Assembly (NCBI RefSeq): GCF_036246005.1
Contig: NZ_CP109171.1
Coordinates: 6,498,001 to 6,562,000, forward strand
Direction of reading: 5' to 3'
From: Streptomyces sp. NBC_01723
Lineage (GTDB): Bacteria; Actinomycetota; Actinomycetes; Streptomycetales; Streptomycetaceae
Length of the DNA stretch: 64,000 bases
Shown: positions 8,358 through 17,070 of the stretch, piece after piece
How positions within the stretch are numbered: position 1 is the first letter of the stretch
Layout: the number at the start of each line of letters is the position of its first letter
Notes under the pieces: generated by a model
What the model was told of the DNA's origin: nothing
What the model saw: only the letters and a program-made list of their open reading frames with translations
The model's database searches: none
Position numbers and translations under genes: made by a program

Positions 8358-8741
8358 TCAGCAGCGGAAGACCTGAAGTGCCGCCGGGGAGTGGTCCGTC
8401 GAGGGTCTGGACCGGTGGTCGGCGTGCCGCCCGGAGGCGGCCACCTCGGTCCACGCGAGCGGGCGCTCGGGCGGACCGGGCGGGGGCGCGGTGGTGGTGC
8501 GGTGCCGGTCGCGGACGCGAGTGGCGTCGTGGGCGTTCGCGCAGCGGCCGCTGTCGTGACAGCCGGCCCGCTCCTCGTACGGCGCCGTGCCGGAGAGAGT
8601 GGTTCCGGGGTGGGCGTTGGCCATGGCGTCACGGCTCGTATGCGCGAATGCGAAGGACGCGGCCGGAGCGAAGAGCAGGAGCACGATCAGGACGGCGGCG
8701 GGGAACGGAATCCGCGTCCGCGCCGTCGTGCCTCGGAACAT
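8358..8741 (-). CDS. small exported protein of unknown function
   Basis: The protein has 127 residues from the ATG at 8741, chosen because GGAGG lies at proper distance; the frame is open a further 21 residues without ribosome site. A positively charged start (MFRGTTARTRI) and one hydrophobic segment ending ASFAFAHT look like a signal peptide or anchor. The rest is His/Thr/Pro-rich and contains GCHDSGRC and a C-terminal Cys. I do not recognise a family. The notable context is the five-unit 11-bp repeat 47-97 bp upstream of the start. Confidence 0.6.
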   Translation of the reverse strand: MFRGTTARTRIPFPAAVLIVLLLFAPAASFAFAHTSRDAMANAHPGTTLSGTAPYEERAGCHDSGRCANAHDATRVRDRHRTTTAPPPGPPERPLAWTEVAASGRHADHRSRPSTDHSPAALQVFRC

Positions 8742-8787
8742 GCGCCCCCCTCCAGGCATTTCACGCCTTCGATGTGTGCCGGTGCAT

Positions 8788-8838
8788 GGTCGGTGCACGG
8801 TCATCGCTTGGTCAACGCATGGTCAATGCGTGGTCAAG
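8788..8838 (+). promoter_or_regulatory. five 11-bp direct repeats resembling PhoP (PHO box) binding units
   Basis: GGTC recurs at exactly 8788, 8799, 8810, 8821 and 8832, an 11-bp spacing. The best units are GGTCATCGCTT, GGTCAACGCAT and GGTCAATGCGT. Streptomyces PhoP binds tandem 11-nt direct repeat units with a GTTCAYY-type core, and SARP regulators such as AfsR bind similar arrays. The only promoter nearby is that of the small exported protein gene starting at 8741 on the minus strand. Binding itself is inferred. Confidence 0.6.
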
Positions 8839-8842
8839 AAAC

Positions 8843-8878
8843 ACGTTAACCCTGCAAAGAGCTTTGCAGGGTTAACGT
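8843..8878. repeat. perfect 17-bp inverted repeat, 2-nt spacer
   Basis: The left arm ACGTTAACCCTGCAAAG (8843-8859) and the right arm CTTTGCAGGGTTAACGT (8862-8878) are exact complements separated by AG. It lies immediately beside the 11-bp repeats and 61 bp from the stop of the convergent-side ZapE gene. It contains AT-rich ends unlike the neighbourhood. It could be a terminator for the ZapE gene on the minus strand or an operator. Confidence 0.65.
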
Positions 8879-8938
8879 AGCGTTACGAGCTGAAGAGAGC
8901 CTGAAAATCGCGGGTCGGTTGGCGCGAAGCGGCCGTTC

Positions 8939-10060
8939 TCAGGGCGTGTCGGGGCCGTCGACCAGGCGCGCGGCGTCCCGGGCCAGCGCGGTGAGCCGCG
9001 AGATCGCCCGGAAGTACTTCTTGCGGTAGCCGCCCTTCAGCATGTCCTCGCCGAAGAGTTGGTCGAAGGGCAGTCCGGACGCCAGGACGGGCACCTCGCG
9101 GTCGTAGAGGCGGTCCGCGAGCACCACGAGGCGCAGCGCCGTCGACTGGTCCGGGACCGGGCGCACCCCGGTGAGGCACACCGCCGCGAGGTCGTCGGTC
9201 AGGGCGCCGTAGCGGCTGGGGTGGACGCGGGCGAGGTGGTCGAGGAGCGCGCCGAAGTCGTCGAGCGAGGCGCCCGCGGTGGCTCGCGCCGCCCGGGTGA
9301 CCTGCTCGTCGGAGTGCGGTGCCGGGGCCTCGGGCAGGCCGCGGTGGCGGTAGTCCTCGCCGTCGATGCGCAGGGTGCGGAAGTGGGCGGACAGGCCCTG
9401 GATCTCGCGCAGGAAGTCCACCGCCGCGAAGCGGCCCTCGCCGAGCTTGCCGGGCAGCGTGTTGGAGGTGGCGGCGAGTGCCACACCGGCCTCGACGAGC
9501 CGGGCGAGCAGGCTGGAGACGAGGACGGTGTCGCCGGGGTCGTCCAGCTCGAATTCGTCGATGCACAGGAGGCGGTGCCCGGAGAGGGTCCGCACGGTCT
9601 GCTGGAAGCCGAGGGCGCCGACGAGGTTGGTCAGCTCGACGAAGGTGCCGAAGGCCTTGCGGGAGGGGTCGGCGGGGGTGGCGTGCCACAGGGAGGCCAG
9701 CAGGTGGGTCTTGCCGACCCCGTAGCCGCCGTCGAGGTAGACGCCGCGGGGGCCGGCCGGGGCCTTCGGCGCCTTGCTCCGCCCGAACCCGAGGAACCCG
9801 CGCCGCCCGGTGCCCGCGCCGGACGGCTCGCCCAGCCCGCCCGCGAACTCCTCCAGGACCCGTACGGCCTCGTGCTGGCTGGGCTGGTTCGGGTCCGGCA
9901 CATAGGTCCCGAACCGGACCGAGTCGAACCGCGGCGGCGGCACCATCTCGGCGACCAGGTGGTCGGCGGGCACATGCGGCTCACGAGCACACAGGGACAA
10001 GGGATCGGCCCCGGCTATCGGGGTGGACCCGGGGCCGGCGGCGGAGGAGGAGGGCGACAC
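8939..10060 (-). CDS. zapE: ZapE/AFG1-family P-loop ATPase
   Basis: The protein has about 373 residues. Walker A is GGYGVGKTHLL, Walker B is LLCIDEFELDD, sensor 1 is AATSNTLPG, and the C-terminus LPFDQLFGEDMLKGGYRKKYFRAISRL is typical of actinobacterial ZapE/AFG1-like proteins. ZapE interacts with the division machinery in Proteobacteria; the role in Streptomyces is not settled. The start is uncertain: the GTG at 10060 is used here, the ATG at 9946 (MVPPPRFDS) is an alternative, and the longer open frame to 10786 is Pro/Arg-rich and antisense to the next gene. Confidence 0.8.
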   Translation of the reverse strand: MSPSSSAAGPGSTPIAGADPLSLCAREPHVPADHLVAEMVPPPRFDSVRFGTYVPDPNQPSQHEAVRVLEEFAGGLGEPSGAGTGRRGFLGFGRSKAPKAPAGPRGVYLDGGYGVGKTHLLASLWHATPADPSRKAFGTFVELTNLVGALGFQQTVRTLSGHRLLCIDEFELDDPGDTVLVSSLLARLVEAGVALAATSNTLPGKLGEGRFAAVDFLREIQGLSAHFRTLRIDGEDYRHRGLPEAPAPHSDEQVTRAARATAGASLDDFGALLDHLARVHPSRYGALTDDLAAVCLTGVRPVPDQSTALRLVVLADRLYDREVPVLASGLPFDQLFGEDMLKGGYRKKYFRAISRLTALARDAARLVDGPDTP

Positions 10061-10473
10061 GGTGGTCCATGGTAGGCCCTGCGGGCCCGGGGCCCCGGTC
10101 GAGCGGCCGGCGCCCCCGGTGCCGGTGGCGGCCCCGGGCCGGGGCGCCCCCGGTGTCCACGGCGTCCCCGGGGCTGGTGCGGGTGTGCGGCCGGTGCCTT
10201 GGACGCGGGCCTGCCCGCGGTGTGTGGGCCGCGCGGCCGAACGCGGCAGATCTTGATCCTGTCGGCCCCGCCACAGCGGCAGCCGCAGCCGCCGACGGCT
10301 CCGGGGCCGATGCGGGCGCCCGGCCGGGGCCCTGGACGCGGGGCCTGCCCGCGGCACGTGGGTCCGGAGGTGCGTGGGGCCCCCGCGGCGATGCGGCGGA
10401 CCTCGGCGCCACGGGGTCCCACCGGCGGCTCCGGGGCCGGTCCGGGTTCCCGGGGCGTGGAAGACTGCATCGC
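10061..10473. repeat. 413-bp gene-free, very GC-rich region with a diverged ~133-bp repeat
   Basis: No convincing gene is present. Two related modules are seen: a palindrome CGCGGGC-CT-GCCCGCG at 10204-10219 and a close copy at 10337-10353, 133 bp apart, both preceded by TGGACG or TTGGACG. A GGCTCCGGGGCCG string also occurs twice (about 10296 and 10427). It separates the divergent ZapE and reductase genes and must hold both promoters. Confidence 0.5.
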
Positions 10474-11271
10474 ATGCGACGTCTGTTCCCTGTGATCGAT
10501 CAGACAGCCGGCCCCGGGGCGGGCCCGGACCCCGACGGGGGTGATCGGGAATGGAGCCTGGCCGAGCTGGCGGAGGCCTACGCCTATCCCGTGCCGGACG
10601 GGCGGCGTGCGGCGTGGCTGCGGGCCAACATGGTGTCCACCCTCGACGGCGCCGCCCAGCACGAGGGCCGTTCCCAGCCCATCTCCAGCGCGGCCGACAT
10701 GCGCGTCTTCGGGACCCTGCGCGCGCTCGCCGACGTGGTGGTCGCCGGCGCCGAGACCGTACGGCAGGAGGGGTACCGGCCCGCACGCGCGCGTGCCGAG
10801 TTCGCGGAGGCGCGGCGGGCGGCCGGGCAGACCCCCGTGCCCGCGGTCGCGGTGGTCAGCGCGAGCCTGGAGCTGGACCTCACCCTGCCGCTGTTCACCG
10901 CCCCGCTGGTGCCCACCCTGATCCTGACCGGGGCAGCCGCGCCCCGGGACCGGATCACGGCCGCCGAGAAGGCGGGCGCCCGGGTCGTGATCGCCGGGGA
11001 CGGTGCCGGTGTGGATCCCGTCCGGGCCGTCGGCGCGCTGGCCGGGCTCGGACACACCCGGCTGCTGACCGAGGGCGGCCCGCGGCTGCTGGGCCAGTTC
11101 GTCGCGGCCGGTGTGCTGGACGAGCTGTGCCTGACCGTGTCCCCGATGCTCACCGCCGGGGACGCCCAGCGGATCGCGGGCGGGCCCCCCGTCGGGGTGC
11201 CGCGGCGGTTCGCGCTGGCGTCCCTCCTGGAGGAGGAAGGTTTCCTCTTCAGCCGCTACCGGCGGGACTAG
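10474..11271 (+). CDS. RibD C-terminal-type reductase (pyrimidine reductase family)
   Basis: The protein has 265 residues. It shows the dihydrofolate-reductase-like RibD C-terminal fold: RANMVSTLDGAA near residue 45, ALADVVVAGAETVRQEGY, and the nucleotide-binding TEGGPRLLGQFVAAGVLDELCLTVSP near residue 210. The family uses NADPH to reduce the ribosyl side chain of a pyrimidine intermediate in riboflavin synthesis, but isolated members like this are often of unknown substrate. There is no deaminase domain and no other rib gene nearby. The ATG at 10474 begins the first conserved segment. Confidence 0.8.
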   Translation: MRRLFPVIDQTAGPGAGPDPDGGDREWSLAELAEAYAYPVPDGRRAAWLRANMVSTLDGAAQHEGRSQPISSAADMRVFGTLRALADVVVAGAETVRQEGYRPARARAEFAEARRAAGQTPVPAVAVVSASLELDLTLPLFTAPLVPTLILTGAAAPRDRITAAEKAGARVVIAGDGAGVDPVRAVGALAGLGHTRLLTEGGPRLLGQFVAAGVLDELCLTVSPMLTAGDAQRIAGGPPVGVPRRFALASLLEEEGFLFSRYRRD

Positions 11272-11485
11272 GACATACCGTCCCGGGCAGACGACGGCCA
11301 CCGGATACGGGTTCGGCCGTACCGCACCTCCGGGAATCGACGGAACCGTCCGTTCCGTTTGGTCCGCGCCGGGCACACTGAATCCGGCAGTACCCGAGCG
11401 ATCACGGGGCAGGATGGTTTCCGCAGGGTCCGGTACGGCCTACGGAGGGTGGGCCCACGGGCCCTCGAAGGAGAAGGGGCGCCTG

Positions 11486-11959
11486 GTGTTCACAAGCGTT
11501 TTGATGATCGAGAAGGCCCTGACGTCCGCCGACGTGGAGTTCGTCACCACCTTGCACGGCGAGGAGACGGTCGCCTTCCACGTGCTGCTCCAGCCGCGCG
11601 GCGATCAGGCCGACAGGCTGTTGAGAGCGATCGACGACGTCGCGCTCGGCGAGCTGGACGACGCCGTCCGGGAGGGTGAGACGCCCGAGGGCGACGACGC
11701 GCAGAGCGTCGGCCGGCGGGCACTGGCGGTCTCCCTCACCGCCCTGCGCGCGTCCGGCGCCGAGGCCGAGGGCCGGCTGATCGAGGACCACCCGCTGGAA
11801 GAGCTGAGGTCCCTGGTCCTGGAGATCGGCGCCGACGAGGTGATCGTCCTGACGGACCCGCACTACGTGGAGGAGTTCTTCCACCGCGACTGGGCCTCCC
11901 GGGCCCGGCACAAGGTCGGCGTGCCGGTCCTGAAACTGTTCTCCCACAGCAAGGCATAG
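11486..11959 (+). CDS. conserved small protein resembling a universal-stress-like fold
   Basis: The protein has 157 residues from a GTG at 11486 (VFTSVLMIEKALTSADVEFVTTLHG); an ATG at 11504 is also possible. The C-terminal part LGADEVIVLTDPHYVEEFF then GVPVLKLFSHS has an alternating strand/helix pattern like nucleotide-binding USP-type domains. Homologues sit beside murC in other streptomycetes; some are labelled indole-3-glycerol phosphate synthase in databases, which nothing in this sequence supports. It lies 73 bp before murC on the same strand. Confidence 0.65.
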   Translation: MFTSVLMIEKALTSADVEFVTTLHGEETVAFHVLLQPRGDQADRLLRAIDDVALGELDDAVREGETPEGDDAQSVGRRALAVSLTALRASGAEAEGRLIEDHPLEELRSLVLEIGADEVIVLTDPHYVEEFFHRDWASRARHKVGVPVLKLFSHSKA

Positions 11960-12032
11960 GCTGGTGCCGCGCCCCCGCCCAGGGGGCGCGCCAACCAGCA
12001 GACCACCCGCCGCACCCCTGGGAGAACAGCGC

Positions 12033-13430
12033 ATGGCACCCGGCCTTCCCACCGCCATGGACCGACCGCACTTCATCGGCATCGGCGGCGCCGGAATGTC
12101 GGGCATCGCCAGGATCCTCGCCCAGCGCGGCGCCCAGGTGGCGGGCAGCGACGCCAAGGAGTCCGAGACCGCCGAGGCGCTGCGCGCCCTGGGCGCCACC
12201 GTGCACATCGGGCACGCGGCGGAGCACCTCGCCGACGACGCCAGCTGCGTCGTCGTGTCGTCCGCGATCCGCCAGGACAACCCGGAGCTGGCCCGCGCCG
12301 CCGAGCTGGGCGTCCCGGTCGTGCACCGCTCCGACGCCCTCGCCGCCCTGATGAACGGCCTGCGCCCGATCGCGGTGGCCGGCACCCACGGCAAGACCAC
12401 CACCACCTCGATGCTCGCGGTCAGCCTGTCCGAGCTGGGCCTCAACCCCTCGTACGCCATCGGCGGCGACCTGGACACGCCCGGCTCCAACGCCCTGCAC
12501 GGCGACGGCGAGATCTTCGTGGCCGAGGCGGACGAAAGCGACCGCAGCTTCCACAAGTACGCCCCCGAGGTCGCCATCGTCCTCAACGTCGAGCTGGACC
12601 ACCACGCCAACTACGCCTCGATGGACGAGATCTACGAGTCCTTCGAGACCTTCGCCGACCGGATCGTCCCCGGCGGCACCCTGGTGATCGCGGCCGACCA
12701 GCAGGGCGCCCGAGAGCTGACGCGGCGCCTGGCCGGCAAGGTGCGGACCGTGACCTACGGGGAGTCCGAGGACGCCGACGTGCGCATCCTGTCGGTCGTC
12801 CCGCAGGGCCTGAAGAGCGAGGTCACGGTGGTGCTGGACGGCACGGAGCTGACCTTCGCGGTCTCCGTCCCCGGCCGCCACTACGCCCACAACGCCGTCG
12901 CCGCCCTCGCCGCGGGCGCCGCCCTCGGCGTCCCCGCCGCCGAGCTGGCCCCCGCCCTGGCCGCCTACACGGGCGTCAAGCGGCGCCTCCAGCTCAAGGG
13001 CGAGGCGGCCGGCGTCCAGGTCGTCGACTCCTACGCGCACCACCCCACCGAGATGACCGCCGACCTGGAGGCCATGCGCGCCGCGGTCGGCGACGCCCGC
13101 ATCCTGGTCCTCTTCCAGCCGCACCTCTTCTCCCGCACCCAGGAACTGGGCAAGGAGATGGGCCAGGCCCTGTCCCTGGCGGACGCCTCGGTCGTCCTGG
13201 ACATCTACCCGGCCCGCGAGGACCCGATCCCGGGCATCACCAGCGACCTGATCATCGAGGCGGCCCGGGCCGCCGGCGCCGACGTCACCCCGGTCCACGA
13301 CAAGGCCGGGGCGCCCGCGGTGGTCGCGGGAATGGCGAAGGCCGGCGATCTCGTTCTCACCATGGGCGCGGGCGACGTCACCGACCTCGGACCGCGCATC
13401 CTGGACCAGCTGTCGAGCACCGGAAACTAA
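12033..13430 (+). CDS. murC: UDP-N-acetylmuramate-L-alanine ligase
   Basis: The protein has 465 residues. It adds L-alanine to UDP-MurNAc in cytoplasmic peptidoglycan precursor synthesis. The N-terminal Rossmann motif is GIGGAGMSGIA (residues 15-25), the ATP-binding loop is GTHGKTTTT (117-125), and the C-terminal domain has DSYAHHPTEM. The ATG at 12033 follows a GGGAG box. The gene is separated from the division/cell-wall (dcw) genes; msrB follows by 14 bp and is probably co-transcribed. Confidence 0.93.
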   Translation: MAPGLPTAMDRPHFIGIGGAGMSGIARILAQRGAQVAGSDAKESETAEALRALGATVHIGHAAEHLADDASCVVVSSAIRQDNPELARAAELGVPVVHRSDALAALMNGLRPIAVAGTHGKTTTTSMLAVSLSELGLNPSYAIGGDLDTPGSNALHGDGEIFVAEADESDRSFHKYAPEVAIVLNVELDHHANYASMDEIYESFETFADRIVPGGTLVIAADQQGARELTRRLAGKVRTVTYGESEDADVRILSVVPQGLKSEVTVVLDGTELTFAVSVPGRHYAHNAVAALAAGAALGVPAAELAPALAAYTGVKRRLQLKGEAAGVQVVDSYAHHPTEMTADLEAMRAAVGDARILVLFQPHLFSRTQELGKEMGQALSLADASVVLDIYPAREDPIPGITSDLIIEAARAAGADVTPVHDKAGAPAVVAGMAKAGDLVLTMGAGDVTDLGPRILDQLSSTGN

Positions 13431-13444
13431 GGGGCTGAGGACTC

Positions 13445-13852
13445 ATGTCGTACGACGTCGAGAAGCCGGACGAGCAGTGGCGCGCGGAGCTGGCCCCGGC
13501 CGAGTACGCCGTGCTGCGCCAGGCCGGCACCGAACCGGCCTTCACCGGTGAGTACACCGACACCAAGACCGAGGGCGTCTACTCCTGCCGGGCCTGCGGC
13601 GCGGACCTGTTCACCTCCACGACCAAGTTCGAGTCGCACTGCGGCTGGCCGTCCTTCTTCGACCCGAAGGACACCGACGCGGTCGAGCTGATCGAGGACC
13701 GCTCGCACGGGATGGTCCGCACCGAGGTGCGCTGCGCCCGCTGCGGCTCGCACCTCGGGCACGTCTTCCAGGGCGAGGGCTACCCGACCCCGACCGACCA
13801 GCGGTACTGCATCAACAGCATCTCGCTGCGGCTGACGCCCGCGGAGGACTGA
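13445..13852 (+). CDS. msrB: peptide methionine (R)-S-oxide reductase
   Basis: The protein has 135 residues. Zinc-binding cysteines are C48, C51, C97 and C100; the catalytic cysteine is C122 in RYCINSISL, with C66 (SHCGWPSF) the likely recycling cysteine. It reduces the R form of methionine sulfoxide in proteins. It lies directly behind murC (14-bp gap) and its stop codon abuts the convergent sensor kinase gene. Confidence 0.95.
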   Translation: MSYDVEKPDEQWRAELAPAEYAVLRQAGTEPAFTGEYTDTKTEGVYSCRACGADLFTSTTKFESHCGWPSFFDPKDTDAVELIEDRSHGMVRTEVRCARCGSHLGHVFQGEGYPTPTDQRYCINSISLRLTPAED

Positions 13853-13853
13853 G

Positions 13854-15305
13854 TCACCGGGCGGCGGACGCGTCACGGGCGGCGGCCGGGAGCGTCACGG
13901 TGAACACCGTCGCGCCCGGCTCGCCGTCCACCTCGACCGTGCCGCCGTGCGCGCGCACCAGCGAGGCGGCGACGGACAGGCCCAGGCCGCTGCCGCCCCG
14001 GTCGCGGCTGCGGGCCTTGTCGACGCGGTAGAAGCGGTCGAAGATCCGTTCCCGGTCCGCCGCCGGGATGCCCGGCCCCGCGTCGGCCACCGACACCCGG
14101 ACCGCGTCCGCCCCGCCGGAGACGGTGACCGAGACCGCGGTGCCCGGCGGCGTGTGCACGGCCGCGTTGGTGAGCAGGTTGTCGAGAACCTGCCGGATCC
14201 GCTGCGGGTCGAGCCGCAGCTTCACCACCGCCGCACCCGTCCGCACCGTCAGCGGACGGTCCGGGTGCCCGGCGCGGAAGGCGTCCGCGGCCTGCCGCAC
14301 CAGCTCCGTCAGATCCGCGTCCTCCCGGCGCAGCGGCGCCTCCACCTCGTCGGCGTCCAGCCGGGCGAGCAGCAGCAGATCGTCGAGGAGCACCCCCATC
14401 CGGGCGGCCTCGGCCCGCAGCCGGGCCAGGTGCCGCTCCCGTTCCGCGGGCTCGTTGGCCGCCGCGTACTGGAAGAGGTCGGCGTAGCCCCGCACCGACA
14501 TCAGCGGCGTGCGCAGCTCGTGCGAGGCGTCGGCGACGAACCGGCGCAGCCGCCGCTCCGCCTCCGCCCGCACCGCCAGCGACGCGTCGATGTGCTCCAG
14601 CATCGTGTTGAACGCGGTCCGCAGCTCCGCCACCTCCTGCCCGCCGTCGCGCCCGTCGGCCCGCAGCGGGAGCCGGGCCGCCGACTCGGTGAGGTCGTGC
14701 GAGGCGATGCCGTGCGCCGTGCTCGCCATGTCGCTCAGCGGCTTCAGGCCGCGCCGCAGCATCCGCCGTCCGAACACCACCAGGGCGAGCAGCGCCAGCC
14801 CGAAGGCGACGACCTGCACCGTGATCAGCTGGTCGACGGTGTCCTCGACGTCTCCCATGGGCGCCGCGCTGACCAGCACCACCCCGGGCTCCACCTCGCA
14901 GGCGCGCAGCAGGTAGGGGCCGTGCCCGCCGAGCCGCACCGTGCGGGTGATGTCCTCCTCCGAGCGTGCCATCGTCCGCGCCAGGTCGGTCAGGGCCCGG
15001 CTGTCGGCCGGCACCTCGGCGGGCGTGCGCAGGTCGACCGAGGTGCCGGAGACGTCGTACACGGCCGTGTACCAGCCGTAGTACGGCTTGCGTTGCACCG
15101 TGCCGTGCGTCGCCGCGTCCTTGGACTGCACGACCTGCACCAGCTTCATCTGGTCGGCGAGCTGCCGCTCCAGGTAGTCGCGCATGTACGCGGTCAGCAC
15201 CGTGCCGACCACCGCGAACACCACCAGCGACAGCACCCCGAGGCCCAGCGCCAGCCGGGTCCCGAGCCGCAGCCCCCGGTAGGCGCGCCACCACCGCCGG
15301 ATCAC
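13854..15305 (-). CDS. membrane sensor histidine kinase
   Basis: The protein has 483 residues. Membrane segments at about residues 18-40 and 161-178 enclose an extracytoplasmic sensor of about 120 residues. A HAMP region follows (about 180-245). The dimerisation box is DASHELRTPLMSVRGY with H262 as phosphoacceptor. The ATPase domain carries the N box (LLTNAAVHTPPGT), DAGPGIP and GGSGLGLSVA. The kinase autophosphorylates and passes phosphate to the response regulator encoded just upstream, with which it overlaps by 4 bp. The stimulus is unknown. Confidence 0.92.
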   Translation of the reverse strand: MIRRWWRAYRGLRLGTRLALGLGVLSLVVFAVVGTVLTAYMRDYLERQLADQMKLVQVVQSKDAATHGTVQRKPYYGWYTAVYDVSGTSVDLRTPAEVPADSRALTDLARTMARSEEDITRTVRLGGHGPYLLRACEVEPGVVLVSAAPMGDVEDTVDQLITVQVVAFGLALLALVVFGRRMLRRGLKPLSDMASTAHGIASHDLTESAARLPLRADGRDGGQEVAELRTAFNTMLEHIDASLAVRAEAERRLRRFVADASHELRTPLMSVRGYADLFQYAAANEPAERERHLARLRAEAARMGVLLDDLLLLARLDADEVEAPLRREDADLTELVRQAADAFRAGHPDRPLTVRTGAAVVKLRLDPQRIRQVLDNLLTNAAVHTPPGTAVSVTVSGGADAVRVSVADAGPGIPAADRERIFDRFYRVDKARSRDRGGSGLGLSVAASLVRAHGGTVEVDGEPGATVFTVTLPAAARDASAAR

Positions 15306-16009
15306 CGGGCCGTCTCCCGGACCGCGTACCCGAAGCCCCGCACCGTCTGGATCAGCGGCTCACCCGTGTCGTCGAGCTTGCGCCGCAGCCGGCTGACGAC
15401 CAGCTCGACGACGTTGGACCGGCCGCCGAACCCGTACTCCCAGACGTGGTCGAGGATCTGCGCCTTCGTCATCACGGACGGCGACCTGCGCATCAGGTAG
15501 CGCAGCACCTCGAACTCCGTCGGCGTCAGCGACAGCCGCCGCCCGCCGCGCCGGACCTCGCGCGTGTCCTCGTCCACCTCCAGGTCCGCCACCCGCAGCA
15601 CCGACCGCGGGGACGCCGGCCCGGTGCTGCGCCGCAGGACCGTCCGCAGCCGGGCCATCAGCTCCTCCACCGCGAACGGCTTGACCAGGTAGTCGTCACC
15701 GCCCCGGGTCAGCCCCGCCACCCGGTCGGCCACCCCGTCCCGCGCCGTCAGGAACACCACCGGCACCATCGTGCCCGAGTGGCGCAGCCGGTCCAGGACG
15801 CCGAAGCCGTCGACGTCCGGCAGCATCAGGTCGAGCACCACGATGTCCGGACGGAACCCGGCGGCCAGCCGCAGCGCCTGCTCGCCGGTGTTCGCGGTGA
15901 CCGCCTCCCACCCCTCGTAGCGGGCGACCGTGGCCACGAGATCGGCGATGGGCGGGTCGTCGTCCACGACGAGGAGTCGCACTTTGTCCACCCGCACATA
16001 CTGCGCCAC
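15302..16009 (-). CDS. OmpR/PhoB-family response regulator
   Basis: The protein has 235 residues. The receiver domain has the acidic pocket VVDDDP and the phosphoacceptor D60 in VLDLMLPDVDG, with K in LVKPF. The C-terminal winged helix ends LIQTVRGFGYAVRE, typical of OmpR-type DNA binders. It forms an operon with the downstream kinase. The GTG start at 16009 lacks a well-spaced ribosome site; a GTG five codons in is possible. Confidence 0.92.
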   Translation of the reverse strand: MAQYVRVDKVRLLVVDDDPPIADLVATVARYEGWEAVTANTGEQALRLAAGFRPDIVVLDLMLPDVDGFGVLDRLRHSGTMVPVVFLTARDGVADRVAGLTRGGDDYLVKPFAVEELMARLRTVLRRSTGPASPRSVLRVADLEVDEDTREVRRGGRRLSLTPTEFEVLRYLMRRSPSVMTKAQILDHVWEYGFGGRSNVVELVVSRLRRKLDDTGEPLIQTVRGFGYAVRETAR

Positions 16010-16058
16010 CTGCCGCCCGAACCCCTAGGGGCCGACCGGCCGGACTGCCGCAGGGGCG

Positions 16059-16889
16059 TCAGGCGCTGCGGCGGGCGGTGAGCAGCAGATACTCCCACTC
16101 GAGGACACCGTCCTCGAGCGCACCGCGCGCCAGGTCCACGAGAGCCGCGTCCAGGGCGGCGGTGCGTTCGGGGTCGTCGGCCAGGTTCCGGTAGACGCTG
16201 ATCGTCGGCCCGTACGCGGACTTGAAGAACGCGCGGAAGTCCTCCGGCTCGCCGAACGTGTCCACGCGAAGCGACCGCCGCCGCGCTTCGACGCCCGTGA
16301 CACGGTCACCGAGCAGCATCCGCACGTGCTCCTCCCGACCCCACAACGGCGGAGGCTGGGCACCGGGAGGAGGCGGCGGCGCGAACGGTTTCATGGTCGC
16401 GAACATCTGCCCGACGAACCCCTCGGGGGTCCAGTTCAGGAGCCCGATCGTGCCACCCGGCCGACACACCCGCACCAACTCGTCGGCGGCGGCCTGGTGA
16501 TGGGGAGCGAACATGACGCCCACGCAGGACATCACGGTGTCGAAGGACCCGTCCTCGAACGGCAGATCCTCGGCATCCGCCTCCTGCCAGCTCACTGCCG
16601 CGCCGCGCGCTTCCGCCTCGTTCCGGCCCACGTCCAGCAGTTCGGGAGTGAGGTCGGAGGCCACCACGTCCCCGCCGGCCAAGGCGGCCGGGATCGAGGC
16701 GTTCCCCGATCCGGCGGCCACGTCCAGCACGCGGTCGCCGTCCTTGATCCCACAGGCCGCCACGAGGGCGGGGCCCAGACCGGCCACGACGTCCCGCGCC
16801 ACCGCCGGATAGTCGCCGAGGGCCCACATCGAGCGATGCTTCGCCTTGAGCGCGCGGTCGGCCTCACGCGCCTGTGCCGTCCCGGTCAT
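16059..16889 (-). CDS. class I SAM-dependent methyltransferase (UbiE-like)
   Basis: The protein has 276 residues from the ATG at 16889 (MTGTAQARE). The SAM-binding motif is VLDVAAGSGNASIPAA (motif I, about residues 55-70), with EADAEDLPFEDGSFDTVMSCVGVMF as motifs II/III. The family methylates small molecules, and the substrate is not evident. It is divergent from the DJ-1/PfpI gene and marks the left end of a stretch of accessory-type genes. Confidence 0.85.
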   Translation of the reverse strand: MTGTAQAREADRALKAKHRSMWALGDYPAVARDVVAGLGPALVAACGIKDGDRVLDVAAGSGNASIPAALAGGDVVASDLTPELLDVGRNEAEARGAAVSWQEADAEDLPFEDGSFDTVMSCVGVMFAPHHQAAADELVRVCRPGGTIGLLNWTPEGFVGQMFATMKPFAPPPPPGAQPPPLWGREEHVRMLLGDRVTGVEARRRSLRVDTFGEPEDFRAFFKSAYGPTISVYRNLADDPERTAALDAALVDLARGALEDGVLEWEYLLLTARRSA

Positions 16890-17070
16890 GTGACCCGCCT
16901 CCACGCGGTACCGATGGCTGCCCTTCTTCGAGGATAGGGACGCGGCGGCCGACTCGCCCGGCGAGCACGACCTGCGAGGGGCGGTGTGAGCCGGATGCGT
17001 CCCAGCGGGCCCGCTTCTAGACTGGAACGGTGCCTGATCGCCTCGATGGCCCGAGTGGAGGCGCAGAGCG

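Noticed and set aside
10061..10786. N-terminal extension of the ZapE frame on the minus strand
   Set aside because: It runs antisense through the reductase gene and is low-complexity; family members do not have it.
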